From positions 24,242,001 to 24,306,000 of the forward strand of contig OX485806.1 in the NCBI GenBank assembly GCA_950295325.1: a DNA stretch of 64,000 nucleotides, written 5' to 3'. The position numbers and the translations under genes were made by a program. The stretch comes from Polytrichum commune (Eukaryota; Streptophyta; Polytrichopsida; Polytrichales; Polytrichaceae). The stretch's first letter is position 1. Every line of letters begins with the position of its first letter. The notes below the pieces were generated by a model. It searched no databases. It was not told the DNA's origin and saw nothing but the letters and a program-made list of their open reading frames with translations. Shown here piece by piece: positions 37,030 to 50,064 of the stretch.

Positions 37030-37245
37030 TTTCTCTTTGGAACTTCAGGAAATCCCTTAGAGGAGCAGCAGAGATGGTGTTGATGAGAATATTTTTATTC
37101 TTCATTGAAACCTTGGCTATCAAGTTCCCTGAGGAGATCATTGATGGCCGAGCATGGTTTGTTGCATTTGATGAAAACGGGGACCTCATTCAACCTGACA
37201 AGGGCGATGAGAGAAGGCTATCGAGCATGCAAATTGTCCCATAGC
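37030..37245 (+). pseudogene. Orphan coding-like fragment
   Basis: The frame containing KFPEEIIDGRAWFVAFDENG DLIQP reads like part of a conserved protein and is flanked by possible splice signals (AG before 37021 and TTCAG near 37050). I do not recognise the family with confidence. It abuts the nested element, so it may be a gene fragment left beside or captured by transposons. Confidence 0.25.
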
Positions 37246-37299
37246 TTTTGGACAAGACGATTGAAGTTTTATGTCAAAAATGTCAAACAATGAGTGAGA

Positions 37300-40200
37300 G
37301 AGAGAGAGAGTTAGATACCCGGGAGGGTGGGTGGGGTTATCCTCTTTTGAGGCATCATCTTCTTGTTTATTAGTTTTTTCAAAGAAATTGTGTTCAAGGT
37401 CGTTCAATATTTACTTAATATATCAAACTTCTTTGTTCATCATAAAGAAAATAAAAATAGTGTTATGTTCAAACAACTGTTGTGTTCGATGGTGTTAACT
37501 GTTCTGCTAGACTATAGTATTGAGTCAGTTTGATCACCAAGCACATAGTGTTGGAGTCTGGAGAGCTAAGCAAAATCAACTTTCATAAACGCATACAACT
37601 AGCTTAGTCTTGTTCATGTAATAGATGCTACCCATAGTTTGCCAAATACAAATTGTATTGGCAACTATGTATCCTCTTACATCCATTTACCAATATCCTC
37701 TCTTCTTGATACATAGATTACTTCAAAACATAGCAACTTATTCCCCCCATCTACTTATCACAAAAACATCTACGACTACATGCTTGAAGGAATTGCCTCA
37801 CCTGTGCCCACATAACCAACGTCCAAAATATGAGGTTAGTCATGTATGCCATAAATTGTTGTGTTTTATATTCATGACCCCTAAGAGCCTAATATAGTAT
37901 ACCTTCTTGCTAGCCCACGTTTATAAGTATTCAAATATTTATAAACATATATGAAAATTCTAAACTGAATATATATATAGATAGATAGAGGGAGGGAGGG
38001 AGGGAGGAAGGGGATAACACCTTTAATTGCCACGATGGATTATAAAATCTCTTTGCCTACTTGATTGTCAAGTTTTGTGTAACAACTATGTTTAAACACA
38101 AGATCGGGTTTGTATCCTTGTAGAACCTTGACTTTCGATTTAGTTGTCATGAGTTGTGGACCTTGTTGACATGTGAGTGTGGTAGCATTTCTTTGCTTCA
38201 CTTTAGCCCAAGTTTGTGATGCAAGAATCTCACAACTGAGATGTCGTTTGTTGAGGTGCCTGCATGAGTGTGTTTATTTACTCACGAGAATCATGATAAT
38301 ATATTAACAAGAAAAAACATGTAATGTCATACATATTACAATGTGGTTCAATGTTGGGAGGCTTGAGCTTCCATTATTTCTACTTGTTTTAAAATCAAAT
38401 TTTAATAATTTATGGGCTACATTGAATGTATAGCACTAGTTTGGACCCGTGTCGTCCTGATCCATTGCACTTGTGCATATGGATTAATAACCCGGGCCAC
38501 CCCAACCCTCTAAGGCCATGCAACTATATGTTTGTCTTAGTCTGTTTGTACTCATATATATATATTTCAATCTTTTTGTCCACCCACCCCCCCTTAGGCC
38601 CATGCTCATAAGCCTCACATGACTTGCCACCATGTTCCCCCTCCCATGCCATGCTTGTCACCTCTTCCAGGTTCCCACCACCAAACCCACCTTTTGCACT
38701 TTCAATCCCCCAACCTTTCCACATTCGTTTTCTCTTTCTTTTGTCACATGTTTGCATTGGGGAGGAGACTTTGACAAGTGGCGCTTTTCCTTTTTGAAAT
38801 TGTTTTTCTTTTTTTGGCAAGAATAATGGGGAACGATGGGGTGACGGCCTCACTATCACCACGTCTTCCACCATTGTATATAGATTATATGAGGACCATG
38901 AATATCTTGATGGTCATTTATATGTTAAATTGATGGCTATTTGCATTTTTCAACATCAAGCTTTTCAAAAATTAAGTAATAGTTGTATTACTCACTTGTT
39001 TATCCTACACGTAACATAATTTTCTACTTGAGGATAAGCTTGTGGAAGATTTGTTCCTTACATGGGTGTGGGATAGCTTATCGCAATCTCTCTCAATTTG
39101 GGCTTCTACCATGCATGAAGGGACATGGATGTTAGGTTTTTTTTTTAAATTATTATTATTATTTTAAATGCCAAAATTGGTTGAAGAGGTGCCATGTAGC
39201 CACCTATGTGTGCCACTTGCTATTGGGAAAGTAGACACCAAGTCCACAGTTAAAGATTGCTATAGGTGGACTTTATGTGCGACGAAGGGGCATGATCTAC
39301 GACAATCTAAGCATTCTCCATGATAACGTGAATGATCATCTCGGAAGCATGTGGGAAAGAGGTACGAAATGTACATTTGAAAGGATTGATGGTTTTCGTG
39401 CAAGCAATCTTCAAGCAACACAAGGGAGTTCCTTGCACTTTCAATCAAAACATTCATATTTCTTTGGACATTGCTTTAATTAGTAGAACCGTTGAAATGA
39501 AAAGCTAAGAAGAAGACTCAAAAGTTGCAGTTTTGAATTCCAAGTGCTTGAAAGATGTGTGAACCTAGATGACAAAAAGTTCACATAAATGTCTCTTGAG
39601 CTCGTTACTTTGAGAATTTTATGTCGTCAACGATGTATTCAAGTTTTAAAATGGTAGTGCCATTCACAATGAAGCGATTGGGTAGCAAATTTTGTTTGGA
39701 GGGACAATTGAAAGGGCATTCAATGGGTGTGGGCAACCACGCGACTTACGCAAAAGAAAAAAACAAACCTACAATATGGGAAAAATCTTTGTAAGGGTAC
39801 ATGATGCTCTACATGCTTCAAGTTATGTGTGCAAGAAGGCTAACAATATGTAGTTTTTGAAGTAACTCTTCAAATATATGTACACATGTGTAATTATCTA
39901 GCGTACATGTGATTGGCAAAAGAGGTGCAAAGGCTTGTTGACCCTATATTTCAATTTGAGTTGTTCAAGTTAAAATTCAATTTTTGCAATTGACTTTGGT
40001 GGCAATGGAAGGGAGTTGGTAGAAGACATGTGGCATAAGGAAAAAGAAGAAGAAGTGATAGCGCATGCGTATCATGAGTTCGACCTCCTCAAAAAAATGC
40101 AGTTATGGTAATCCAACAATTGTGGCCCGTGAATCAAAAGACTGTGGAATGAAGGCGGAGAAGTGGTTGAATAGGCTTGAAGCTTGTCTAGATGAGCAAC

Positions 40201-42340
40201 ATCCCAGGAGGATTTGTTCCTTCAAATCTTTTAAGGATGGCAACTGTATGGCAACTCCTCCATGTATGTAATTTTGTCATGTAGAGAATTTCCATCATAC
40301 TCCATTTGAGAAATGATTGGAATGTGTGATAAAAATGATAAAGGTAGATTGGAATCACCCCATGTGATGTCTTTTGTCAAATTGAAAATGGAATTGGTGT
40401 TCCCAAGATTTCTAAATGTTTGTCAACCAAGCATTGGCCATTGATTTATCTATTCAAATTGAACCTACATATGCTCTAAGATTGATTCTTCACTCAAGTT
40501 ACAAACAACTTTGCATTGAAATAGAAATAAATGAAATCATTGAACTTAGTGCACGTATTGAGTTTACGTGTTTAGGGTTTGCACAAGTTGGATATCATGA
40601 AATGAAGTGTTCCCCTTTTCATATTTTAAGTTTCATCATTGGGAAAATTATTTTATTGTTTAATTTAAGGTAAGTTATAGATTGTACAACCTGAGATGTT
40701 TAGTCTTGAACAAAATTATTTGTAAAAAAAAACACACATATAAGGGGGTTCGCAAGTTGTGTCAGAAAAAAATTAGAACCACGAATGCCATTGCTAGGTT
40801 TACGGACCAAGGCAACCAAGCACAAAAAATGTGCTTTGAATATGAACCTATCACACATACACAAGGAGAGATTATTAAGGAAAGCTTTGAGGAGTCTATT
40901 CCAATTTGACACGCAATTTGTTTTCCATATATCATAATGTGCCAACATTTTGTGCGAGTTTACGATCCACAGAATGTTGCAACAATCCAATCCAAGTAAT
41001 TTATTGCATATTGAGAACGCTAGAAAATTTGTCAATTGTAGATAGATGTTTTGGTTTGGTGTGAATGTTAGAATGAGTCACGATTTAAGCTGCATGTTGA
41101 ATTTGCAAACCACCTCATAAGATACTTGATCCTTTGAGGTTCTTTGTGTACATAATAAGTGGTTTTAACCCAATTCACTACATGTCATATGTATATATGT
41201 CTATGTATTTGTATTGTGGCAGTTGCAAATTACCATATACAACACTAAATGGTTCGATGAGCTAGTGGTGAGCTTATTGTTGATGAATGCCACAAAATTT
41301 GAAGAAGTACTATTGAAGAAACTTGACGATCGACAAGAAACCAATCACAAGAGATACGTACGTCACTGTGTTTCACAAACCTTTCGTAGCGTGCTCATAT
41401 TGAATGAGTTGGTTACATGCATATATAATATGCTCTTGATTGATTTTGTCAATATCAAGAGCAAATAATTGATTATGCGTTTGTGGTGCACATGTGTAAT
41501 TGACCCAATATCCTTGTCTTTAACCCATTAAATAATTGACATTTAAGTATATTTGGACTAACCGCTTGTCTAAAAATAATAAGGGATGTGCATTTGTGGG
41601 AACAAAAATATCAAACGACAACAACAAATACAATAACATGACAATCACAATGTTTGTATTCCAGGTTCGCCAACCACCGTAGTTGTATAGTTTTGCAATC
41701 TAACATACATCATATTGGTGATTGGAATTATCCGAATTCGTGCATAAATCCAAATATACTTACATCCTAATTAAATTCATGCAACAACTTCTTTTGAAAT
41801 TTGGATAGGTGTTTTGCAACCTCTAGCATGCCATCACTTTGTAAGTCACCACTTTTGAGCTTTTATTACACATACAAAAATTGATGTTTCTATGCTTGTA
41901 GTTAATGCTATTGGTCTCATATGACCAAAATGCATGTCTTGGGATTTGCATTTGTTTAATTTAAGCATGTGATTTTCATAACTACTTCATGCATTTCTAT
42001 ATTCTACATATGAGATCGAATCCATGTAGATGTCTATTGATTCACTTAGGAAAAAAAACCAAATATTAAATGTTAATTATTTTGGTATGCCAGAGTGAAG
42101 TTCATCCTCATACCAACAAATATGGAACGAAAGTCAATCCCAACACATGCTTTCTACCAATCTCACTTAAATAAAGGTAAAAAACAAGCAAAGGACCATA
42201 CAAATTAAAATCACAAGAGAAGAAACGAAGTACTTGGACAAACCATGCATCACCAAGTTCATACAAACAATCACTTGGTTCAAGGAAAACACCACATGAG
42301 CAACAAAATCAATAACTTGTAAGTGAAATCGCATAGAAAA
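37300..42340. other. Gene-poor stretch
   Basis: Nothing recognisable is encoded. Microsatellites include GA near 37290-37310, GGGA at 37985-38010 and TTA near 39150. Scattered frames of 60-90 codons have no detectable motifs and many flanking stops. Old transposon remnants are likely but cannot be named. Confidence 0.45.
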
Positions 42341-42344
42341 TCCA

Positions 42345-42521
42345 ATGCCAAACTTTGATCAAAGAGATGAACAACTAGAACTAAATGAAAATGCAACCTC
42401 ATCACACTTAGATTCTCATGCATCTATTTCAGATCTTGATGAAACTTCCAAAAAACCTTATGTCCATTGGATCCCAAACGAAACAAATCCTTCACGTGAA
42501 TCATCTACGAGTGTTCAATAG
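42345..42521 (+). CDS. Short ORF upstream of the giant repeat gene, possible first exon
   Basis: ATG 42345 opens a 58-codon frame (MPNFDQRDEQLELNENATSS ..., ending NETNPSRESSTSVQ) whose Ser/Asn/Gln/Glu composition resembles the repeat protein that begins 130 bp later. It is out of frame with 42652 and ends in TAG, so it could only join through splicing; a CAC|GTGAAT donor-like site lies inside it. It may equally be an upstream ORF or chance. Confidence 0.25.
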   Translation: MPNFDQRDEQLELNENATSSHLDSHASISDLDETSKKPYVHWIPNETNPSRESSTSVQ

Positions 42522-42651
42522 TTGAATATGTTAGCATCAAGTAAACCCTCCTATGGAGGATCCTCATATGTTTTAGGTTTGAAGCATTTGCCTACATGAG
42601 ATTAACAGTTTCATAATTAAAATAAATTCATATCCTCCATCTCGACATATA

Positions 42652-45600
42652 ATGTCTAAGGGAAAGATAATGATGGAGACTCCTGCAGAGGAAAATAACG
42701 AAATTGCTTGGTTGCAGTCATCATCTTACAAAACAAGTCAACAACCAAATTCAAGGCCCACATCTTATAGGCCAACTCAACAATATGTAACAAATAATTC
42801 ATACACGAAGAGTTATGGAGACCAATCACGATTGACGTCATTTAATTCAAATGAATGAGACACCTCTGTAAGTAATGAATATCATCAAACTTATGTATCA
42901 TCTCAACGATCTTTGGCAAATAAAACATCATTTTTTGAGGATAATGGAGATCCTCAACTGGGACCAACATCATACAATGAAGCTCGACAATACACATCTA
43001 TGAGACTTCCAAGTGATGACAATCAAAGCCTATCAAAACCAACATCTCATATATCAACTCAACCATCCATGGCTAGCAACACAACGTCATATGCAGATGA
43101 TAGTGATGCTCGATCACGAGCAACGTCCTATAAAGCCACTCGACAATACACAATAATGACTCCCTTTCAAGATGAACCTCAAACTCAATCAAGGGCAATA
43201 TCTCAAATATCAACTCATCAATCTACAAGCAAGAATGAACCTGAATCAAAATTTACATCATACAAATCAAGTGAACAATCAATATTACAAGAAAATGCAA
43301 ACGATTCACTTGAAGCTCCATATCGATCAATGCAACAATCTACGACCAACTTATCTTTGGGGGAGAAACCATCATATAGATCAGAAATACAATCAATTGC
43401 TGGGGACGTTTCAGACACCATGTCTAGACCAATGTCCTACATATCACGTCATCAATCACAAACAAAGAAATCCTCTGAAGATGTGAATGATCCTCAATCA
43501 CGGACAACCTCGTACCACCCATCACATCAATCGATGGATTCAAACACAATAGAAGATGTTGCATCTCAATCGAGGCCAACATCTTATGTATCACAATCAT
43601 CACAATATCGTTCCAACCATCAATCAGGGATTGAATTTCCTCTTACAAATGAAAATGAATCAATATCTTATCAAGAATCCATGGCTGAGAACCCTTCAAA
43701 TTCCATGGATATACATGAACACCAATCAAGACCAACATCATATAAATCATCTCGACAATCAACTACAAACAATCATATATTTTCAAGACAACAGTCAACT
43801 ACAAATGACCTAGATACAGAAGAGGTTGAAACACAACCAAGATCTACCTCGTATGGATTGACTCGACAATCTCGGGTTGCGAGTCCTTCCATTCATGAGC
43901 AAGATAATTTGCAACAATCAACACATCAATCTATGGTAGAAAACCTTCAACCAATGGAAATTGACCCTCAAACTGGGGAACCATATTACGCACCGCCTCG
44001 TGAGTATACTATGGGGAGCTCCTCCATAGAGCAAAACCGAGCTCGTTCAAAGCCGGCATCTTATGCAAGATCGAATCAACAATCAATGGCAGATGATAAT
44101 GTAGGTAGAAATGAAGATGCATCAAGGTCCACATCATATAGATCAACTAGACAATCAACCAATGAAGGACCTAATTTTGTAGAAGAAACCAAACCTCAAT
44201 CGAAAGTGTCATCATACAAATCAACTCAACAATCTACTGCAAACCATGTTCTCAATGACATGTCAACACGACAATCACCGTATCGATCAACCCGTCATTC
44301 AACACCAAGTCATGTGGTTAGAAGGGGAGATCAAGACGCCCGGTCAAAGCCGACATCCTTTAAATCGGCCCGAAAATCTGCGCCTGCGAAGCGTTTTGTA
44401 GATGAAAATGAACTTCATTCTAGACCTGCATGGAACAAATGGATTGGAGAAGGCATACCTGACATTTTCTATGATAACACAAATGATGTCCTATCAACAC
44501 AAACACCCTATAGATCAACTCAACAATCCACAATTCATACATTAGGAAATGAATTTCAATCTAGACCAAACTCTTATGCAACAACTCCACAAAGATCGAC
44601 TCGGCCATCTAAAGGAGATTATGTTGGTTATGAGTCACAATCAAGACCTACATCTTATCGCTCAGCTCAACAATCAAGGTCACAAAGCCCTTTTGCACAA
44701 GATGACGTAGTGGAATCATGGAAATCACCATATGCATCAGTTCGACAATCTACTGCAGGAGGGTTTGATTCTCGATCACAACCAATATCTTATGCATCAC
44801 CTCAACAATCAACGACAAACCCTAGTTATAGTGACCAATTTGATAACCCGTCCTCATATCAATCAACTCACCAATCAATAGCCCAAAATACACAAGAAGA
44901 TGATGCTCAAACAAATAAAATACCATATCATTTTGCTCACCAGTCTACAATAGACAATCATAATACGGAGGCATTTGACTCTAGTTCTAGGCCAACCTCA
45001 TACCAATCAACATGGCAATCTACAAATGTGTCGCCATCGGGGTACATTGATGAATCTAACTCAAGGTCAACATCATATCATAATGAGGAGTTTCAATCCC
45101 AATCAAGGCCAATATCTTATCGATCCGCTCATCAATCCACAAGAGATTCTCCTATAGAGGCATTTGATTCTAGATCCAGGCCAATATCATATCGATCGGC
45201 TCATCAATCCACACAAGAGTCTGCCATTGATCCTAGGTCAAGGCTGGTATCTCATCAATCGGCTCATCAATCCATAACAAATTCCCTTGAAGAGGTCGTT
45301 GACTCTAGATCAAGGCCGATCTCTTATCGATCGGCTCATCAATCCACAACAGACTCCCCCGAAGGGGTGTTTGATTCAAGATCGAGGCCGATCTCTTACC
45401 GATCGGCTCATCAATCCATGACAGACTCCCCCGAGGGGATGGTTGATTCGAGATCAAGGCCGATCTCTTATCGATCGGCTCACCAATCCACAACAGACTC
45501 CCCCGAGGGGGTGGTTGATTCGAGATCGAGGCCGATCTCTTATCGATCGGCTCACCAATCCACAACAGACTCCCCCGAGGGGGTGTTTGATTCGAGATCG

Positions 45601-48600
45601 AGGTCGATGTCTTATCGATCGGCTCATCAATCCACAACGGACTCCCCCGAGGGGGTGTTTGATTCGAGATCGAGGCCGATCTCTTATCGATCGGCTCACC
45701 AATCCACAACAGACTCCCCCGAGGGGGTGTTTGATTCGAGATCGAGGCCGATGTCTTATCGATCGGCTCATCAATCCACAACGGACTCCCCCGAGGGGGT
45801 GTTTGATTCGAGATCAAGGCCGATCTCTTATCGATCGGCTCACCAATCCACAACAGACTCCCCCGAGGGGATGGCGGATTCAAGATCTAGGCCGATATCT
45901 TATCGATCGGCTCATCAATCCACAACGGACTCCCCCGAGGGGATGTTTGATTCAAGATCAAGGCCGATCTCTTATCGACCAGTTCACCAATCCACAACAG
46001 AATCCCCCGAGGAAATGGTCGATTCGAGATCAAGGCCGATTTCTTATCGATCGGCTCATCAATCCACAATTGACTCCCCTGAGGGGGTGTTTGATTCAAG
46101 ATCGAGGCCGATCTCTTATCCATCGGCTCATCAATCTACAACGGACTCCCCCGAGGGGATCTTTGATTCAAGATCAAGGCCGATCTCTTATCGATCGGCT
46201 CACCAATCCACAACAGACCCCCCCGAGGGGAAGGTTGATTTGAGATCAAGGCCGATCTCTTATCGATCAGCTCACCAATCCACAACAGACTCCCCCGAGG
46301 GGATGATTGATTCGAGATCAAGGCCGATCTCTTATCGATCGGCTCACCAATCCACAACAGACTCCCCCGAGAGGATGTTTGATTCAAGATCAAGGCCGAT
46401 CTCTTATCGATCGGCTCACCAATCCACAACAAACCCCCCCGAGGGGATGGTTGATTCGAGATCAAGGCCGATCTCTTATCGATCGGCTCACCAATCCACA
46501 ACGGACTCCCCCGATGGGATGGTTGATTCCAAATCAAGGCCGATGTCTTATCGATCAGCTCACCAATCCACAACGGACTCCCCCGAGGGGATGGTTGATT
46601 CGAGATCAAGGCTGATCTCTTATCGATCGGCTCACCAATCCACAACGGACTCCCCCGAAGGGATGGTTGATTCGAGATCAAGGCCGATCTCTTATCGATC
46701 AGCTCACCAATCCACAACAGACTCCCCCGAGGGGATGTTTGATTCGAGATCAAGGCCGATCTCTTATCGATCAGCTCACCAATCCACAACAGACTCCCCC
46801 GAGGGGATGTTTGATTCAAGATCAAGGCCGATCTCTTATCGATCAGCTCACCAATCCACAACGGACTCCCCCGAGGGGATGTTTGATTCGAGATCAAGGC
46901 CGATCTCTTATCGATCGGCTCACCAATCCACAACGGACTCCCCCGAGGGGATGGTTGATTCGAGATCAAGGCCGATCTCTTATCGATCGGCTCACCAATC
47001 CACAACGGACTCCCCCGAGGGGATGGTTGATTCGAGATCAAGGCCGATCTCTTATCGATCAGCTCACCAATCCACAACGGACTCCCCCGAGGGGATGTTT
47101 GATTCAAGATCAAGGCCGATTTCTTATCGATCGGCTCGCCAATCCACAACAGACTCCCCCGAGGGGATGGTTGATTCGAGGTCAAGGCCGATCTCTTATC
47201 GATCGGCTCACCAATCCACAACAGACTCCCCCGAGGGGATGGTTCATTCGAGATCAAGGCCAATCTCTTATCGATCGGCTCACCAATCCACAACGGACTC
47301 CCCCGAGGGGATGTTTGATTCAAGATCAAGGCCGATCTCTTATCGATCGGCTCACCAATCCACAAGGAATTATCCTGAAGGGGTTTTTGATTCAAGATCA
47401 AGGCCGATCTCTTATCGATCGGCTCATCAATCCACAAGAGAGTCCCCTGTTGATGTGAATGATCCGAGGTCAAGACCGGTGTCTTATAATCCTATTAGTC
47501 AATCCATAACAAATTCTCCTACGGAGGTGGATGACATTAGATCAAGACCAATGTCTTATAGTTCCGCTCATCAATCCATAACAAATTCTCCTGTAGAGGA
47601 GTTTGATTCAAGATCAAGGCCGGTGTCATACCGATCTGCCCATCAATCTTCAACCGAGTTGCCTACAATAGTGTTTGATTCAAGATCAAGGCCAGTGTCC
47701 TACAAATCAGCTCGTCAATCCACAAACGAGATTCCTATTGATGATATTGATTCTAGATCAAGGTCAGTGTCCTACAAATCAGCTCGTCAATCCACAAATG
47801 AGACTCCTATTGATGATATTGATTCTAGATCAAGGCCAATGTCCTACAAATCAGCTCGTCAATCCACAAACGAGACTCCTATTGATGACATTGATTCTAG
47901 ATCAAGGCCGGTGTCCTACATATCGGCTCGTCAATCCACAAACGAGACTCCTATTGATGATTTTGATACTAAATCTAGGCCGGTGTCTTATAGATCGGCT
48001 CATCAATCTACAAGAGACTCCCATGTCGATGTGTCAGATTCTAGATCAAGGCCAGTGTCTTATCGATCAACCCATTCATCTACAAGAGAGTCCCCTGTTG
48101 ATGTGGTGGACTCTAGACCAAGGCCAATATCTTATAGATCAGCTCATCAATCTACTGTTGATGTTGATTCTAGGTCGAGGCCGGTATCTTATCGTTCTGC
48201 TCATCAATCTACAAGAGAATCACCTACAGAGGTGTTTGGCTCTAGATCAAGGCCGGTGTCTTTTCGATCAACTCAAACATCTACAACAATTGTGCCAACA
48301 GAGGCGTTTGATTCAAGATCAAGATCTTATCGATCAGCTCAAACATCTACAACAATTGTACCAACAGAGGCGTTTGATTCAAGATCAAGATCTTATCGAT
48401 CAGCTCATCAATCTACAACCAATTCTCCCACTGAGATGTTTGATTCCAAATCAAGACCAATGTCTTATCGATCAGCTCATCAATCTACAAAAGGCTCTCC
48501 TGTAAATGACTCAAGATCAAGGCCCGGATCTTACCATTCCACGCATCAATCTATTAATGGGTCGCCCACAAGCATGTATGATTCCAAATCTAGGCCAGTG

Positions 48601-50064
48601 TCTTATCAATCGGGTCATCAATCTATGACTCTATCTTCGGAAGAGAATTATGGTAAATCAAGACCAACATCGTACCGATCTACACATGCCTCCATAGCAG
48701 ATCCCCCTCATATACAAGAATTTGATGCTCGATCACGACCAATATCATACCATCCAATGCAACACTCTATGACAAGTCCAACATCTTATCGTTCAGCACA
48801 CCAATCGACGGTATTCTCCAATGAACCTAGTTACGAGGTAATTGGACCTCGATCCGCCCACCAATCTGTAGCGTATTCTCCTTATGGAGAGGAGGTGGTA
48901 TATGATTCATGGGAGACACCATATACATCGAACCAACAATCTATGATGGATGATCGTGCCAAAAATGAGATAAAAGCTCAATCAAGACCAACATCGTATA
49001 GATCAACTCGTCAATCCACAAACCAAAATGAAAATTCTAGAACTCAATCAAGGCAGGAGTCGTATCGATCGGGACGCCAATCTAAGGTTGATTGTAAATC
49101 AACCCGTCAATCAAAAGTTGATTGTGAAAAAAATAAAGCTCGATCAAGAGCAACATCTTATAAAACAAATCAACAATCTATGAGTGATGGGCAACATACG
49201 AATGCTCAATCAAGCACAACATCCTATAGATCAAATCATCAATCAACAATCGGGGGCCTCAATATGGAAGACGAGGAAATAAACTCATGGCAATCACCAT
49301 ATGCATTGAATCGACAATCAAATGGTCCTCAATTTAAGAATGAGTATCAATCAAGACCGACGTCTTATAAATCAACCCGACCATCCACAAACAATCATCA
49401 ATTGATTGACGACGCCAAAGTTCAATCAAGAGCAAACTCATATTTTGGAGATGTTCCCTACCCTAAAGACATCAACGAAATTGAAATGGAACAAGAGAAA
49501 CGATATTATTCATTGGATGATGTGGAAAACATAAATACACTAGACACAAGAATATCATCAATTAATACGGGATTAAAAGATGTCAATAGAATATCATTTG
49601 GTAACAAAGTGTTGCCACCAAGCCCTGAGGACTCACGGTTTGTTACATTGGAGGTTCGATCAGACGTGCACACCGAAGCACTTGATAAATTTTTGGTTGG
49701 AGGTTGGGACAGCATTACACTTCAGATACCGCCTGAAGTACATACTATACTACAAAACATTCGTAGTTCAATTGATTCAACTCCGGGTACGGATTCACGA
49801 AACTCAATGATTAATAGAGTCGAGGTTCAACATGACAATAAAAGGTCAAACTCCAATTCAAGGAGATCATCCTTTGATGAACATGAAATTGGCAATCCAT
49901 CATTAAGCAATGGAGATGAAAACATGGCCAATATTCGAATCTCATTCCCAAATAGCACAAGTGCACATGATGCAATGGATGGGCAATCTCAAGAGGCCCA
50001 AGAGGCGGAAGACCGAAAGATTTCAGTTGGCTTGAGGTTTAATGTGGAGGATATAGAAAACTAA
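42652..50064 (+). CDS. Giant Ser/Arg/Gln-rich repeat protein, unknown family
   Basis: From ATG 42652 one frame runs to TAA 50062-50064 with a single interruption, TGA at 42856-42858. The first ATG after that stop is 43000, giving 2354 residues; reading through the TGA would give about 2470. The whole protein repeats a motif of the type SRPxSYxSxxQS. Between 45301 and 47388 there are 29 near-identical units of exactly 24 residues (72 nt; core RSRPISYRSAHQSTTDSPEG), and the exact period continues to about 48000. Outside the core the units have diverged in DNA and in codon choice yet keep the motif, and no frameshift occurs in 7 kb, which argues for selection on the protein. The last 210 residues (from about 49430) are non-repetitive and contain LDKFLVGGWDSITLQIPPEV. 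No signal peptide, membrane segment or catalytic motif is visible. It is probably disordered and rich in potential phospho-sites. Confidence 0.7.
45301..47388 (+). repeat. Homogenised 72-nt tandem repeat, 29 units
   Basis: The units follow each other with no insertion or deletion. Variation concentrates at a few positions: GVFD/GMVD/GMFD at the unit end, and CGGACTC versus CAGACTC. This suggests recent unequal exchange or gene conversion. Because 72 is a multiple of three, stop-free alternative frames are propagated on both strands and create long overlapping spurious ORFs. Confidence 0.95.

Noticed and set aside
42913-42999. Start of the giant protein at 42913
   Set aside because: The codon there is TTG; the first in-frame ATG after the TGA is at 43000.
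45443-46243. 266-codon alternative plus frame inside the repeat gene, and similar ones at 46667-47458 and 47675-48505
   Set aside because: Same cause: periodic stop-free shadow frames confined to the homogenised units.
45301-47388. CRISPR-like array of regular repeats
   Set aside because: The units are contiguous, with no unique spacers, and form a continuous protein-coding frame in a plant genome.
46136-47473. 445-codon open frame on the minus strand inside the repeat gene
   Set aside because: It is a by-product of the 72-nt repeat, whose period is a multiple of three. The opposite frame carries the motif beyond the repeat core, while this one ends at the core boundaries.
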